Shown here: piece by piece, positions 43,234-53,774 of the stretch
How positions within the stretch are numbered: position 1 is the stretch's first letter
Layout of the letters: each line of letters begins with the position of its first letter
Source of the DNA: Variovorax flavidus
GTDB taxonomy: Bacteria; Pseudomonadota; Gammaproteobacteria; Burkholderiales; Burkholderiaceae_C
Length of the DNA: 64,000 nucleotides
Reading direction: 5' to 3'
Assembly: GCF_030317145.1 (NCBI RefSeq)
Contig: NZ_JASZYE010000001.1
Coordinates: 1,922,001-1,986,000, forward strand
Made by a program: the position numbers and the translations under genes
Notes under the pieces: model-generated
Databases searched by the model: none
The model's input: the letters and a program-made list of their open reading frames with translations, nothing else
What the model was told of the DNA's origin: nothing

Positions 43234-44454
43234 CTATTCAATCGGCAGGGATGCGGGGAGTAACAAGATCGTCGTGAATCCCGCCAGGGGCGGCGACAGC
43301 CAGCGCTGCGCCCGCGCCCGTCCGATGGAGCGCACCCTTCCGACGGCCTCCAGCTCGGCCAGCGCGCGCTGGACGGTGCGCTGGCTCGCCCCCAGGGCCA
43401 GCGCCAGGGCCGAGGTCGACCAGGCCGCGCCATCGGAGAGCAGCGCCACCAGAGATGCCTGCTCGCCGTCGATGGGGGGTGCCAGCACGGCGACGCGGCG
43501 CCCGCCGACCGGCCGGAGCACGAAACCCCTCGCGGTGGCCTCGATGTGCGCGAGCGGCCTGGCGAGCGCGCGCAGCCGGCCGATCTCGACCCGCAGGCGT
43601 GCGCGGTGCGTCTCGTCGGGGTCGCGGGTGCGGAACGCACTTGCAATCAGGGCTTCGCGATCGACGTCGCCGGGCCAGGCTTCGGCGAGCGCGCGCACCA
43701 GTGCGAAAAGCACCGGCCTGCGCGCCAATGACAGCCATGCGTCGCCGGCGTGCAGGCCGCGACGGCAGGCGTCGATCACCAGCGTGTCCGAGGCCAGCAG
43801 TGCCGCGACCTCGTCGAGGCGCAGCGCCTGCTCGCCGTCGGCGGACAGGCGTCGGGCGGCGGGACGGTCGAAGGTGGCCCGCGCCTCCGCCACCTCGGCC
43901 AGCAGCGCCGGCACGCGAGCGCGATGGGCCGCCTCGTACGCGCGCGCCAGCGCTGCCTGTGCCGTGCCGGTGCGCAGCGAGCGCAGCGCCAGCTCGGCCG
44001 CGCTCAGCTCGGCCACCGCCGCCAACGCCGGCGGGAGGTTGGGCGCATCGAGACTCGCCAGCGCGGCCCCGGCCTCGTCGAGGCGGCCGAGCAGCAGGAG
44101 CCGGCGCGCCGCGATCAGCCGCGCCTGCAGCGCATTGGCGCGATCGGCATGTGCCTCGAGCGTGGCCGAGGCCACCGCCAGGGATCGCGGCGAGCCGCCG
44201 AGGTCGCGCATGGCCAGCGCCACCTCCGCCTCGGCCACCACGCAGCGGGCACGCGCCAGTTCTTCATGCGCGCCAAAACCGCTGGCCGCCCGCCGCAGCA
44301 GCTCGCGGGCGCGCGGATGCTCTCCGAGCTGGGCCATGGCGATGCCGCGCAGGGCCAGCGCAGGCGGATCTTCGCGCAGGGCGACGCGCTTGAGCGCACC
44401 GAGCGCATCGCCCGCTGCGAGCGCGCGCGCGGAGGCGGCGATGAGGGAATCCAT
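43234..44454 (-). CDS. Probable transcriptional regulator with TPR-like N-terminus and winged-helix C-terminus
   Basis: A 406-residue Ala/Leu/Arg-rich protein. Residues 1-235 are a helical repeat region resembling TPRs (pairs of helices such as LALRGIAMAQLGEHPRAREL). Residues about 270-325 (ARLRVEIGRLRALARPLAHI, TARGFVLRP) resemble an OmpR-type winged helix; about 335-385 (LALALGASQRTVQRALAELE) is a clear helix-turn-helix. It could sense a ligand through the repeats and control the two genes downstream. Target and signal are unknown. Confidence 0.65.
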   Translation of the reverse strand: MDSLIAASARALAAGDALGALKRVALREDPPALALRGIAMAQLGEHPRARELLRRAASGFGAHEELARARCVVAEAEVALAMRDLGGSPRSLAVASATLEAHADRANALQARLIAARRLLLLGRLDEAGAALASLDAPNLPPALAAVAELSAAELALRSLRTGTAQAALARAYEAAHRARVPALLAEVAEARATFDRPAARRLSADGEQALRLDEVAALLASDTLVIDACRRGLHAGDAWLSLARRPVLFALVRALAEAWPGDVDREALIASAFRTRDPDETHRARLRVEIGRLRALARPLAHIEATARGFVLRPVGGRRVAVLAPPIDGEQASLVALLSDGAAWSTSALALALGASQRTVQRALAELEAVGRVRSIGRARAQRWLSPPLAGFTTILLLPASLPIE

Positions 44455-44480
44455 GCCGACAGGCTAACGCAGCGCAGCGT

Positions 44481-44918
44481 TCAAGGCGGCGAGCAGACGC
44501 TGACGACGACCTTGCAGGGTTCGGTGGGAAGGTGAAGATCGCACTGCCCGACGGCCGCCAGGCCCGCAGCCTTGGCCGTCGATGCGGTGGCCGTGGCCCA
44601 TTCGCCATAGTTGCCCGCGGCCAGCGCGCCGCAGGAGCGGTCGAAATAGGCGCGCACCTCGCACGTGTCCGCGCGGCGCGCTGCGCGATCGCACTGGGCA
44701 CGCGCCGCACGTTCGGCCGCGCTGCGCGAAGCATGGTTATACGAGTAGCCGTACCACCCCGCCTTGGACGCGATGGCTCCCCAGCTCGGGCCGGGGTCCT
44801 CCGCCGGCGCGGCGCCGGCGCGCACCGGGAGGCCACTACAAAGAAGAGCGAGACCGAGCGTCAGGCAGGCGCTGCGCGCGCCTGCTGCGCCGAAAACCAG
44901 CGAACCGAAAAATGGCAT
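44481..44918 (-). CDS. Exported DUF4189-like protein
   Basis: A 145-residue protein with a signal peptide (about 1-35, hydrophobic core SACLTLGLALLCSGLPVRAG). The mature part has the DUF4189 pattern: WGAIASKAGWYGYSYNHASR, then AERAARAQCDR, TCEVRAYFDRSCGALA and YGEWATATASTAKAA, with cysteines that could form disulfides. Function is unknown. I chose the ATG at 44918; a GTG at 44954 is also possible. It follows flgL by 40 bases on the same strand but is not a flagellar gene. Confidence 0.72.
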   Translation of the reverse strand: MPFFGSLVFGAAGARSACLTLGLALLCSGLPVRAGAAPAEDPGPSWGAIASKAGWYGYSYNHASRSAAERAARAQCDRAARRADTCEVRAYFDRSCGALAAGNYGEWATATASTAKAAGLAAVGQCDLHLPTEPCKVVVSVCSPP

Positions 44919-44958
44919 GCCCCATTCTGAGGGCGCATGCTTCCGCCGGCTCACGGAC

Positions 44959-46173
44959 TTACAGGTAGTTGAACAACGCGATCGAGTTCAGCTTGGCGAA
45001 GGTGAGCTGGGTCGCCTGCAGCGACGACTGCCGCTGGTAGAACTCCGAGATCGCGGCGACGGGGTCCAGATCCTGGATGGCCGACAGGTAGCTCTTGTCC
45101 ATCAGGTCGCGCGACGCGCCGCTGTCGTCCAGCGCATCGAGTTCGTTCATGCGCGAGCCCACCGACGACTTGATCGTGAGCACGTTGTCATGGGCGTTGG
45201 TCACCTTGACGTTGGCCGTGCTCAACGCGTTCAACAGCTTGGCCTTGCCTTCCGCGCCGGCACCGGTCAGCGGCGTGCGCAGCGCGGTGACCAGCTCGCT
45301 GATCGAGGCAAAGATGTCGGTGCCGGCGTTCTTGGCCGTCGTGACGTTGAAGCTGTCGCCACTCGCCGGCGTGCCGGTGACGCTGATCTGCAGGCCGCCG
45401 AAGGAAATCGGCTCGCCCGCGACGAAGGCGCCGCTGGCCGCCACCACGGGAGGGGTGTCGTTGGTCGTGACCGAGTAGTTTCCGGCCGCGTCGAAGCTGA
45501 TCTGGAAGTCCTTGCCGAAATTGGGATTCGTGGCATCGACGATGCCGATGGAGCTGAATACGCCGGAGCCCGCGTTGGCCGCACCGCCCGAGGTCACGTA
45601 GCCCGCCCCGCCCTGCACCGACTGGAACACCGAGCGGCCATCGTCGGAGGTCGAGAGCTGGCGTGCGACGTCGACCTGCATGAGGCGCTGGCCCTGGTCG
45701 CCCAGGTACTGGATGCCGCCGCCCGCCTGCACCGCAAACGGCGCGTTGGCGCTCTTGTAGCCGGCAAAGAGGAACTGGCCATTGCCGTCGTCGGAATTGG
45801 CGAGGCCCACGAGCTGGTCGAGGTTGCTCTGGATGGTGGTGGCCAGCGCGGCGCGGTCGGCGTCCGACAGCGTGCCGTTGCCTGCCTGCACGGTCAGCGT
45901 CTTGATGTTCTGCAGGATCGAGGTCGCGCCGTCGAGCGCGGTCTCTTCCCGCGTGAGCGACAGCATCGCGCGGTCGCGGCTGGTGGCGTACTGGGCCGAC
46001 TCGGCCAGCGTCTGGCTGACGCCGAGCGCGCGCGCCGCGCCCACCGGGTCGTCGCCGGCGGTGAGGAACTTGGTCCCGGCGGACAGCTTCTGCTGCACCT
46101 GGAAGAGGTTTTGCTGCTGCAGGCCCATCGCGCTGATGTTCTGCTCGAAGAATGAACTGGTGCTGATGCGCAT
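44959..46173 (-). CDS. flgL: Flagellar hook-filament junction protein FlgL (HAP3)
   Basis: FlgL joins the hook-associated FlgK ring to the filament. It has 404 residues, with the flagellin-like ends: MRISTSSFFEQNISAMGLQQ at the start and KLNSIALFNYL at the end. The middle is Gly/Ser/Thr/Asp-rich. AAGGAG precedes the ATG. It lies 32 bases after flgK on the minus strand and is cotranscribed with it. Confidence 0.95.
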   Translation of the reverse strand: MRISTSSFFEQNISAMGLQQQNLFQVQQKLSAGTKFLTAGDDPVGAARALGVSQTLAESAQYATSRDRAMLSLTREETALDGATSILQNIKTLTVQAGNGTLSDADRAALATTIQSNLDQLVGLANSDDGNGQFLFAGYKSANAPFAVQAGGGIQYLGDQGQRLMQVDVARQLSTSDDGRSVFQSVQGGAGYVTSGGAANAGSGVFSSIGIVDATNPNFGKDFQISFDAAGNYSVTTNDTPPVVAASGAFVAGEPISFGGLQISVTGTPASGDSFNVTTAKNAGTDIFASISELVTALRTPLTGAGAEGKAKLLNALSTANVKVTNAHDNVLTIKSSVGSRMNELDALDDSGASRDLMDKSYLSAIQDLDPVAAISEFYQRQSSLQATQLTFAKLNSIALFNYL

Positions 46174-46205
46174 CTCGGCTCCTTGAATTCGGGTTCGGGT
46201 TGGGG

Positions 46206-48170
46206 TCAGCTGCGGATGCCGAGGATCGCGTCGAAGATGGTCGAAGCGGTCTGGATCACCTTCGCATTGGCCTGGTACATCTGCTGGAACATGAGCAGGT
46301 TGGCGGTTTCCTCGTCCTGGTTGACGCCGGAGATCGACTGCTGGCTCGCCTTGATCTGGCCGGTCACGCTGTCCTGCGTGGTGGCCGCGACCTTGATCTC
46401 CATCGCGCGGTTGCCGACCTGGCTCACCAGCTGCGAATACGCGCCGTTGAAGGTGGTGGTGCCGCCGCCCATCGTGGCCTTGCGCTGCAGTGCGCCGAGC
46501 AGCAGCGCATTGGCCGGGTCGGACACGCCGCCGGTGTTCTTGCCGATGGTGAAGGTGTCGCCCGTCGCCGGGGCGCCGCTGAGGCTGACGGTGATGCCGT
46601 CGAAGCTGATCTTGGCGCCTGCGGTGTAGGGCACGGGTGCACCGGCCGCGTAGTTGTTGACGGTGCCATCGGCCAGCGTCACGGTGATGGCGGAGGTCGC
46701 GGGGAAGCCCGACAGCGAGTTGGTCGCGCCGTCGTAGCTCAGGGTCACGTTCGCGGCCAGCGGCGATGCCGGGTAGCCCGAACCGATCGTCGCGGTGCTG
46801 ATCGCGCCGCTGCCCTGGTTGCCGCTGGTGTTGCCGGTGATGATCGGGGAGCCTGCAGCCACCTTGGCGGGGTCGAGAACCGTCACTTCCATGTCGCGAG
46901 CGCCGGTGCGCGTCGGCTGGATCAGGAAGGTGTCGCCCGGCTGGGCCGTTCCGCTGGCGGAGGAGACCGTCACGCCATCGAAGCTGACCGGAAAGTCGGT
47001 GTCGTCGTAGGAGCCGATCACCTGCTTGTCCGAGAGCCGCGTGACGACGTACTTCGGCGTGCCGGTCCGCACTTCGACCGAATAGTCGCTGGTCGTGAGC
47101 TGGTTGGCATCGGAGACGGCGCCGGTCAGCACCATATCGCCGGTGTTCTTGGCGTTCGAGAAGACGCCCGGCGTGGCCGTCGTGAAGAAGTCCTGTCCGA
47201 GCGCGCCGTTCAGGTCGACGCCCAGGTTGTGCTGGTCGTTGAACGCGCTGGCAAGCGAGATCGAGAGGCGGCCGATCGCGTTCTGCGTCGGGATGAGCGT
47301 CTCGGTGCGGAAGGACATCAGGCCGCCGAGCGAACCGCCGTTGAGGACGTTGTCCTTGAGTTCCGACACGTTGCCGGCCAGTCCCACGAGGGCCACCGCG
47401 GTGCGCGTCGGGTCGGCCGCGGAGGGCACGGCCTTCATCGTTGCGGCCTGGTCGCCCACGACGAGCGACTGGCCGCTGCCGATGAAGACGTTGTACTTGC
47501 CGCTGTCCTGCTCCATCACCTTGACGTCCACGATCTGGCCCAGCTCGCTCACGAGCTGGTCGCGCTGGTCCAGCAGGTCGTTGGGCGGCTGGCCGCCGGC
47601 CACGGCGCTCATCATGCTGATCTGCTGGTTGAGGCTGGCGATCTTGCTGGCGTAGGTGTTGATCTGCTCGACGCTGCCCGAGATCTGGTCGTTGACCGAC
47701 TCGTTGAGGTCGGAGAGGTACTGGTCGGTCGAGCGGAACTTGCTCGACAGCGACTGTGCCGAGCTGATGAGCTGCTGGCGCGCCGCCGAATCGGCCGGCG
47801 TGTTGGCAACGCCCTGCACCGCCGTGAAGAAGTTCTGCATCAACGGGCTCAGGCCGGCGGTCTTGTCGGCCAGGAGCGAATCGATGCGGTTGATTTCGGT
47901 GCCGTACGAGGCCAGTGCCGCCGAAGCCGATTGGGCCGAGGCGAGTTGCGCGGTGAGGTAGCGGTCGTAGCTGCGCGTGACGGTGGTGACGCGTGCGCCG
48001 CTGCCGATGTAGCCGGAGCCCGAGCTGATCGCCGAATTGGTCGAGACCTGCGCCACCTGGCGGCTGTAGCCCGCGGTGTAGACGTTGGCCGTGTTGTGGG
48101 CCGTGGTCACGAGCGCGGTGCGCGCGACGCCGAGACCGCTCAGGCCCGTGAAGAACAAGTTTCCTGACAT
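46206..48170 (-). CDS. flgK: Flagellar hook-associated protein FlgK (HAP1)
   Basis: FlgK forms the first junction ring on the hook. It has 654 residues. The N-terminus MSGNLFFTGLSGLGVARTAL with HNTANVYTAGYSRQ and the C-terminus (ISGVNQDEETANLLMFQQMY) are the axial-protein signatures; the centre is a large variable domain. The start codon has AGGTAAAG upstream. Its own sigma-28 promoter lies 60 bases upstream, beyond which is the first of eight chemoreceptor genes instead of flgJ. Confidence 0.95.
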   Translation of the reverse strand: MSGNLFFTGLSGLGVARTALVTTAHNTANVYTAGYSRQVAQVSTNSAISSGSGYIGSGARVTTVTRSYDRYLTAQLASAQSASAALASYGTEINRIDSLLADKTAGLSPLMQNFFTAVQGVANTPADSAARQQLISSAQSLSSKFRSTDQYLSDLNESVNDQISGSVEQINTYASKIASLNQQISMMSAVAGGQPPNDLLDQRDQLVSELGQIVDVKVMEQDSGKYNVFIGSGQSLVVGDQAATMKAVPSAADPTRTAVALVGLAGNVSELKDNVLNGGSLGGLMSFRTETLIPTQNAIGRLSISLASAFNDQHNLGVDLNGALGQDFFTTATPGVFSNAKNTGDMVLTGAVSDANQLTTSDYSVEVRTGTPKYVVTRLSDKQVIGSYDDTDFPVSFDGVTVSSASGTAQPGDTFLIQPTRTGARDMEVTVLDPAKVAAGSPIITGNTSGNQGSGAISTATIGSGYPASPLAANVTLSYDGATNSLSGFPATSAITVTLADGTVNNYAAGAPVPYTAGAKISFDGITVSLSGAPATGDTFTIGKNTGGVSDPANALLLGALQRKATMGGGTTTFNGAYSQLVSQVGNRAMEIKVAATTQDSVTGQIKASQQSISGVNQDEETANLLMFQQMYQANAKVIQTASTIFDAILGIRS

Positions 48171-48229
48171 GTGGCTTTACCTGTAGGGGGTGTTGGGTGC
48201 GGCATCGTGTGGATGCCTGCTTGTGTTGG

Positions 48230-48256
48230 ATATCGGCAGGGGGTGCTGAAACTTGA
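48230..48256 (-). promoter_or_regulatory. Sigma-28 (FliA) promoter of flgKL
   Basis: Minus strand: TCAAGTTT (48256-48249), exactly 11 bases, GCCGATAT (48237-48230). Compared with TAAAGTTT-N11-GCCGATAA, both boxes match at seven of eight positions. It sits between the end of MCP1 and the flgK start, so flgKL can be read independently of the receptor array. Confidence 0.85.
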
Positions 48257-48267
48257 GGCCGGGCTGC

Positions 48268-50235
48268 CTAGCCGCGCAGCCTGAAGACGCTCACGACTTG
48301 CGAGAGGCTGCCAGCCTGCTCCTGCAGCGATTGCGCCGCGGCCGAGGCTTCTTCCACCAGCGCCGCGTTCTGCTGGGTCACCTGGTCCATCTGCGTGATC
48401 GCCTGGTTGATCTGCTCGATGCCCGAGGTCTGCTCCTGGCTCGCAGCGGTGATCTCGCCCATGATGTCCGTCACCCGCTTCACGCTGTCGACGATCTCTT
48501 CCATCGTCCTGCCGGCTTCAGCGACCTGCTTGCTGCCTTCTTCGACCTTGCCCACCGAGTCGCCGATCAGCGTCTTGATTTCCTTGGCCGCGGCGGCGGA
48601 GCGTTGGGCGAGGTTGCGCACTTCGGATGCGACCACCGCGAAGCCACGGCCCTGCTCGCCGGCGCGGGCGGCTTCCACCGCTGCGTTCAACGCCAGGATG
48701 TTGGTCTGGAAGGCGATGCCGTCGATCACGCCGATGATGTCCACGATCTTGCGCGAGGAGGCGTTGATCGACCCCATCGTGTCGACCACCTGGCCGACCA
48801 CGCTGCCGCCACGCACCGCGACTTCCGAGGCCGACACGGCCAGCTGGTTGGCCTGGCGCGCGTTGTCCGCGTTCTGCTTCACTGTGGAGGTCAGCTCTTC
48901 CATCGACGCAGCCGTCTGCTCCAGCGAGCTGGCCTGCTCCTCGGTGCGCGACGACAGGTCCTGGTTGCCGCTGGCAATCTGCCCCGATGCCGTGGCAATG
49001 GTGTCGGTGCCCTCGCGCACCTGTCCCACCACCTGTGCCAGGCTCTCACGCATGGATTCCACCGCACGCGTGATCACGCCCATTTCGTCGCGCCGATCCG
49101 ACGGGAGCTGCTTCGACAGGTCGCCGCCGCCGATGACCTCGACATGCGCGCTCAAGAGACTCAGCGGCCTCACCGTGCGGCGAATGAACAACACCAGCGC
49201 GAAACCCAGCGCCACGGCGGCCAGCGCGATGAAGCCGCCGAGCCAGGCGAGCTGGCGATACAGGCCGCCGAGCACCTCCGCGGCGGGCACCTCGGCCACG
49301 ACCAGCCAGCCAGTCGCCTCGCTGCGGGCGACGGAGGCATAGCGATCCCCGCTGCTGCCCGGCACGAGCACCGACGGTGCACGCTCGATCCACAGCGCGT
49401 CATCGCTCTTCAGGCGCTGGAGCCAATCGGCCTCCTGTCCGGGCAGGAGTTCGGCGAGCTTCTTGCCCGCGGCCGTGGGATGCAGCACCAGCGTCGCCTC
49501 GGCACCCTTCGGGTTGACGACGTAGAGACCGCCGCTGTCGAAGATCCGCGTCTGATTCACCGCCTCGCCCAGCGAAGCCTGCTGGCGCGAGATGTCCAGG
49601 CCGATGTAGAGCACTGCCACGACGCGGCCGGCCGCATCGCGCACCGGGTCGTAGACGGTGATGTACGGCCGCCCGAACAGCGTGACGCGCCCGACGAAAC
49701 GCTTGCCTTGGCGCAGCACCGGGTAGGCGGCGCTCTTGCGGTCGAGCAGGGTTCCGACGGCACGCTCGCCGTTCTCCTTCTTGACCGACGTGGTGATGCG
49801 GCGGAAATCCTCGTCCTGGGCGACGAAGACGGTCGCATTGGCACCGGGGAAATCCCGGGCGAACCCGTCGACTTCGGCAGTGGTTGTGCTGTCGATCGGC
49901 GATCCGTTGCTCGTCAACGCCCACTCGGCCGGTTCGTCCAGTACGAAGGTCGAGGCGAACTGGCGCCGGAAGACGCCGAAGGCGCTCTCGGCAGTCGACT
50001 GCATGGTCTGGTCGAAGATGTCGAGCGAACGCGCGATGGCCTCCGCCTTGGCATTGGCGTATTGCGCCGCGGCGCTTTGCTGCTGCGAGGACGCCAACGC
50101 GTAGAACGCGCCCAGCAGCAGCACGGTCATCCCGAAGATGGCCACCGTGGCGCGCACGCTCAGGGTCCGCGCAAGCGAGACGAAGGCCGGCGGCCCTCCC
50201 TCGCGGGTCTTCAATACCTTCGATTCCATCTGCAT
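48268..50235 (-). CDS. Methyl-accepting chemotaxis protein with Cache sensor (MCP1)
   Basis: Transmembrane chemoreceptor, 655 residues. Membrane helices at about 30-50 and 320-345 enclose a large periplasmic sensor of about 270 residues resembling the Cache_3-Cache_2 type ([52 protein letters not shown]); ligand not predictable. HAMP and the signalling hairpin ([20 protein letters not shown]) follow. The C-terminus stops at VFRLRG, without a CheR-docking pentapeptide. The signalling half has the KTLIGDSV / [12 protein letters not shown] subtype. I chose the ATG at 50235, which has AGGGAG; a start at 50256 has none. It is the last receptor gene before the flgK promoter. Confidence 0.95.
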   Translation of the reverse strand: MQMESKVLKTREGGPPAFVSLARTLSVRATVAIFGMTVLLLGAFYALASSQQQSAAAQYANAKAEAIARSLDIFDQTMQSTAESAFGVFRRQFASTFVLDEPAEWALTSNGSPIDSTTTAEVDGFARDFPGANATVFVAQDEDFRRITTSVKKENGERAVGTLLDRKSAAYPVLRQGKRFVGRVTLFGRPYITVYDPVRDAAGRVVAVLYIGLDISRQQASLGEAVNQTRIFDSGGLYVVNPKGAEATLVLHPTAAGKKLAELLPGQEADWLQRLKSDDALWIERAPSVLVPGSSGDRYASVARSEATGWLVVAEVPAAEVLGGLYRQLAWLGGFIALAAVALGFALVLFIRRTVRPLSLLSAHVEVIGGGDLSKQLPSDRRDEMGVITRAVESMRESLAQVVGQVREGTDTIATASGQIASGNQDLSSRTEEQASSLEQTAASMEELTSTVKQNADNARQANQLAVSASEVAVRGGSVVGQVVDTMGSINASSRKIVDIIGVIDGIAFQTNILALNAAVEAARAGEQGRGFAVVASEVRNLAQRSAAAAKEIKTLIGDSVGKVEEGSKQVAEAGRTMEEIVDSVKRVTDIMGEITAASQEQTSGIEQINQAITQMDQVTQQNAALVEEASAAAQSLQEQAGSLSQVVSVFRLRG

Positions 50236-50266
50236 CTCTGTGCTCCCTGATTCCATCTACTTGAAA

Positions 50267-51985
50267 CTATTCATGCGTGGCGCCCTGCGCCACCGCGAGG
50301 CGGCTGGCAGGACGTGCCTTCTTCCCGCGCTGCACGTTCGCTCCGCCGGCGCGCGACTTCGGCGCTTGCGGGCGCGTGGCCGGCATCGACGGGGTGAACG
50401 ATGAGTCGTCGCCTCCGAGCTTGAAAATGCTGACCGCATCGACGAGGCTGCCCGCCTGCTCCTGCAGCGACGCGGCGGCAGCGGCGGCTTCCTCCACCAG
50501 CGCAGCGTTCTGCTGCGTCACCTGATCCATCTGCGTGATCGCCTGGTTGATCTGCTCGATGCCCGAGGTCTGCTCCTGGCTCGCAGCGGTGATCTCGCCC
50601 ATGATGTCCGTCACCCGCTTCACGCTGCCGACGATCTCTTCCATCGTCTTGCCCGCTTCGCCCACCAGCACGCTTCCCACGTCCACCTTGCCCACCGAGT
50701 CGTCGATCAGGCCCTTGATCTCCTTGGCCGCCGCCGCCGAGCGCTGCGCCAGGTTGCGCACTTCGGCCGCCACCACCGCGAAGCCCCTGCCCTGCTCGCC
50801 CGCGCGGGCCGCTTCCACCGCTGCGTTCAGCGCCAGGATGTTGGTCTGGAAGGCGATGCCATCGATCACACCGATGATGTCCACGATCTTCTTCGACGAC
50901 GCATTGATCGAGGCCATGGTGTCCACCACCTGGCTGACCACGCTGCCGCCCTTGACCGCCACCTCGGAGGCCGAGGCCGCCAGCTGGTTGGCCTGGCGCG
51001 CGTTGTCCGCGTTCTGCTTCACCGTGCTGGTGAGTTCTTCCATCGACGCGGCCGTCTGCTCCAGCGAGCTGGCCTGCTCCTCGGTGCGCGACGACAGGTC
51101 CTGGTTGCCCGCCGCGATCTGGCTCGATGCCGTGGCGATCGTGTCGCTGGAGGACTTGATCCTTCCGACGACCGAGGTCAACTGGTCCTGCATCTGCTTG
51201 ATCGAGTACAGCAGGCTGCCGGCATGCGCGGCGCTGGCTTCGACATTCATGCTCAGGTCGCCGCTCGCGATGCGCCCGACGACGTCCGCCGCATAGGCCG
51301 GCTCGCCGCCCAGCTGGCGCCCCAGCAGACGCGCGACCACCACGCCCAGGCCCACGCTGACCACGATGCCGAGCAGCGCCATCACGAGCATCATCAGTCG
51401 CGAGGTCCGGTAGGTGTCGGTCGCGTTCTCCGCGCTGGCCTTCGCCAGCTCGTTGCTGTAGGCGACCATGTTCTTCAGCACTTCCTCGACCGCGCGCGAA
51501 TCCTTCAGCAGGCTCACGCTGTCCTCGACCACCTGGCCGTCGAACTGGGAGCTGTCCAGCGATTGCTTCGACACGAGCGTCACGAAATCCGCCATGCGCT
51601 TGCTCAGGGGCGGCAGCAGGGCCTCGTATTGCTCGAAGAGCTTCTTGCCGGTTTCGGTCTCCTCGAGCAGCGGCTTGACCTCCGCGGCTCGCGCCTGGAG
51701 GCTTTCCATGGAGGTCTTCAGTTCAGTGGATCCTGCATTGCGCTCGCCGCGCGTGGCGGCCGACAGCAGGGACATCTGCGCCCGGCTCGCGTAGAGCAGG
51801 TGGATGTTCGCCTCCTGCACGGCCTGCAAGGCGTGAAGCTCATGCGTGTAGAGCCTCTCCGTCGAAGCGCTGATGCGCCCCATGTGGAAGATGCCGAGCG
51901 CGCTGACGATTGCTCCGACCGCCGCGACAACGAGGAAACTGATGACCAGCCTGGCGGTCACGCGTAGCTTTTGAAACCACTGCAT
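50267..51985 (-). CDS. Methyl-accepting chemotaxis protein, four-helix-bundle sensor (MCP2)
   Basis: Transmembrane chemoreceptor, 572 residues. Membrane helices at about 10-30 and 195-215 enclose a helical sensor of about 160 residues (4HB type). HAMP and the signalling domain follow. The hairpin tip is the [15 protein letters not shown] subtype with [20 protein letters not shown], shared with MCP8. The tail after the last helix is long and basic ([20 protein letters not shown]) and ends ATHE, with no docking pentapeptide. An AGAAG-rich stretch lies before the ATG at 51985. The gap to the MCP1 start is 31 bases, so MCP1 is likely translated from the same mRNA. Confidence 0.95.
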   Translation of the reverse strand: MQWFQKLRVTARLVISFLVVAAVGAIVSALGIFHMGRISASTERLYTHELHALQAVQEANIHLLYASRAQMSLLSAATRGERNAGSTELKTSMESLQARAAEVKPLLEETETGKKLFEQYEALLPPLSKRMADFVTLVSKQSLDSSQFDGQVVEDSVSLLKDSRAVEEVLKNMVAYSNELAKASAENATDTYRTSRLMMLVMALLGIVVSVGLGVVVARLLGRQLGGEPAYAADVVGRIASGDLSMNVEASAAHAGSLLYSIKQMQDQLTSVVGRIKSSSDTIATASSQIAAGNQDLSSRTEEQASSLEQTAASMEELTSTVKQNADNARQANQLAASASEVAVKGGSVVSQVVDTMASINASSKKIVDIIGVIDGIAFQTNILALNAAVEAARAGEQGRGFAVVAAEVRNLAQRSAAAAKEIKGLIDDSVGKVDVGSVLVGEAGKTMEEIVGSVKRVTDIMGEITAASQEQTSGIEQINQAITQMDQVTQQNAALVEEAAAAAASLQEQAGSLVDAVSIFKLGGDDSSFTPSMPATRPQAPKSRAGGANVQRGKKARPASRLAVAQGATHE

Positions 51986-52014
51986 TTTTCTTCTTTCTTT
52001 GAGGGATGACGAAC

Positions 52015-53721
52015 TTAGAACTCGGCCCAATCGCCCGAGGCTTCTGCTGATGCCGCGACGCGCTGCGGTGCCGGCGGTTTCGCCGGACTCGACTGCGCGC
52101 GCGGCTCACGCTGTGGCACCACGGCCCGGCTCATCGAGCGCGCTTGCGCGATCGCCCGATCGGCCTGCTGGTGGTGACCCAACCTGAACACACTGACCGA
52201 CTGGACCAGGCTGCCGGCCTGTTCCTGGAGCGAGCCGGCCGCTGCGGCCGCCTCTTCCACCAGTGCGGCGTTCTGCTGCGTGACCTGATCCATCTGCGTG
52301 ATCGCCTGGTTGATCTGCTCGATGCCCGAGGTCTGCTCCTGGCTCGCAGCGGTGATCTCGCCCATGATGTCCGTCACGCGCTTCACGCTGTCGACGATCT
52401 CTTCCATCGTCCTGCCGGCTTCGGCCACCTGCTTGCTGCCCTCTTCGACCTTTTCCACCGAGTCGCCGATCAGCGTCTTGATTTCCTTGGCCGCTGCGGC
52501 GGAGCGTTGGGCGAGGCTGCGGACTTCCGAAGCAACGACCGCGAAGCCGCGGCCTTGCTCGCCCGCACGGGCAGCTTCCACCGCTGCGTTCAACGCCAGG
52601 ATGTTGGTCTGGAACGCGATGCCATCGATCACACCGATGATGTCCACGATCTTGCGCGAAGAGGCATTGATCGACCCCATCGTGTCGACCACCTGACCGA
52701 CCACGCTGCCGCCACGCACCGCAACCTCGGAGGCCGACACGGCCAGCTGGTTGGCCTGGCGTGCGTTGTCCGCGTTCTGCTTCACCGTGCCGGTGAGTTC
52801 TTCCATCGACGCAGCCGTCTGCTCCAGTGAGCTGGCCTGTTCTTCGGTGCGCGAGGACAGATCCTGGTTGCCCGTCGCGATCTGGCTCGACGCGGTGGCA
52901 ATCGTGTCCGTGCCCGTGCGCACTTCGCCCACGATCTTGACCAGGCTGTCGTTCATGTCCTTCAGGGCGGCCAACAGCAAGCCGGTCTCGTCCTTCGTCT
53001 GTGCGTCGATCCGGCTGGTCAGGTCGCCGGAAGCCACCGACTGCGCAACCTTCACGGCTTCGGACAGCGGCCGCGCGACGATGCGCGCAATCCAGAACGC
53101 GAGCGCGAGGCCGAGGGCCACGCTGCCCGCCAGGATGCCGATGACCCACCACCTGGCGCTCGCGTAGACCGCGTCGGCCGTGTCGTCTGCCCTCTTGGCC
53201 CCCGCCGTGTTCACATCCACCAGCCGCGCGAGCGTCTCGTTGGCCAGGTGGTTCGCGCGCGAGGATTCCTCGTGGATCAGGGCGATCGCCTCGTCATTCT
53301 TCTGCGCGCGGGACAGGGCGAGTACCTTGTCATGCTCCACCGTGTAGCGGTTCAACGCCTGGTTGAACTCCGCGAAGAGCCGCTTCTCCTCGGGCTCCGA
53401 GATGAGCGTCTGGTATTCGGCACGGTTCTTCTGCAGATCGCTCCACGCCTCGTCCATCACCTTCTCGTGGCGCGCCATGTCGGCGTCGGTGGTGGCGAGG
53501 ATGTGTTCGAGTTCCTGCGAACGGAAGCTCGACAGGGCACCCTTCATCGAAAGCAGGGTGCGCGTGGCCGGCATCCAGTTGGCGGTGATGTCCGTCGACA
53601 TCTGGTTGACCTTCGCGAGCTGGACCACCGAGAAGGCACCGACGAACACGGTCAATGCCAGGACGGCGACGAAGGACACCAGCAGCTTGGCTGCAATCCT
53701 GAGGTTGTAGAACGCTTGCAT
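52015..53721 (-). CDS. Methyl-accepting chemotaxis protein with CheR-docking tail (MCP3)
   Basis: Transmembrane chemoreceptor, 568 residues. Membrane helices at about 10-32 and 190-212 flank a four-helix-bundle type sensor. The signalling half is the KTLIGDSV subtype. After it comes a 55-residue flexible Pro/Ala/Gln-rich linker ending DWAEF, which fits the x-[aromatic]-x-x-[aromatic] pentapeptide bound by CheR (E. coli NWETF). It may therefore help methylate receptors that lack the tail. AGGGAG precedes the ATG. Confidence 0.95.
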   Translation of the reverse strand: MQAFYNLRIAAKLLVSFVAVLALTVFVGAFSVVQLAKVNQMSTDITANWMPATRTLLSMKGALSSFRSQELEHILATTDADMARHEKVMDEAWSDLQKNRAEYQTLISEPEEKRLFAEFNQALNRYTVEHDKVLALSRAQKNDEAIALIHEESSRANHLANETLARLVDVNTAGAKRADDTADAVYASARWWVIGILAGSVALGLALAFWIARIVARPLSEAVKVAQSVASGDLTSRIDAQTKDETGLLLAALKDMNDSLVKIVGEVRTGTDTIATASSQIATGNQDLSSRTEEQASSLEQTAASMEELTGTVKQNADNARQANQLAVSASEVAVRGGSVVGQVVDTMGSINASSRKIVDIIGVIDGIAFQTNILALNAAVEAARAGEQGRGFAVVASEVRSLAQRSAAAAKEIKTLIGDSVEKVEEGSKQVAEAGRTMEEIVDSVKRVTDIMGEITAASQEQTSGIEQINQAITQMDQVTQQNAALVEEAAAAAGSLQEQAGSLVQSVSVFRLGHHQQADRAIAQARSMSRAVVPQREPRAQSSPAKPPAPQRVAASAEASGDWAEF

Positions 53722-53759
53722 GTTGATTTCTCCCTTGGGCTTTCCGCCCTATGTCATGC

Positions 53760-53774
53760 TGAGCCGAGGGCTCA
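53760..53774 (-). terminator. Small hairpin at the end of MCP4
   Basis: TGAGCC-CTC-GGCTCA on the minus strand, a perfect 6-base stem that includes the MCP4 stop codon. No U run follows. It could be a weak terminator or an mRNA-stabilising hairpin before MCP3. Confidence 0.25.
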
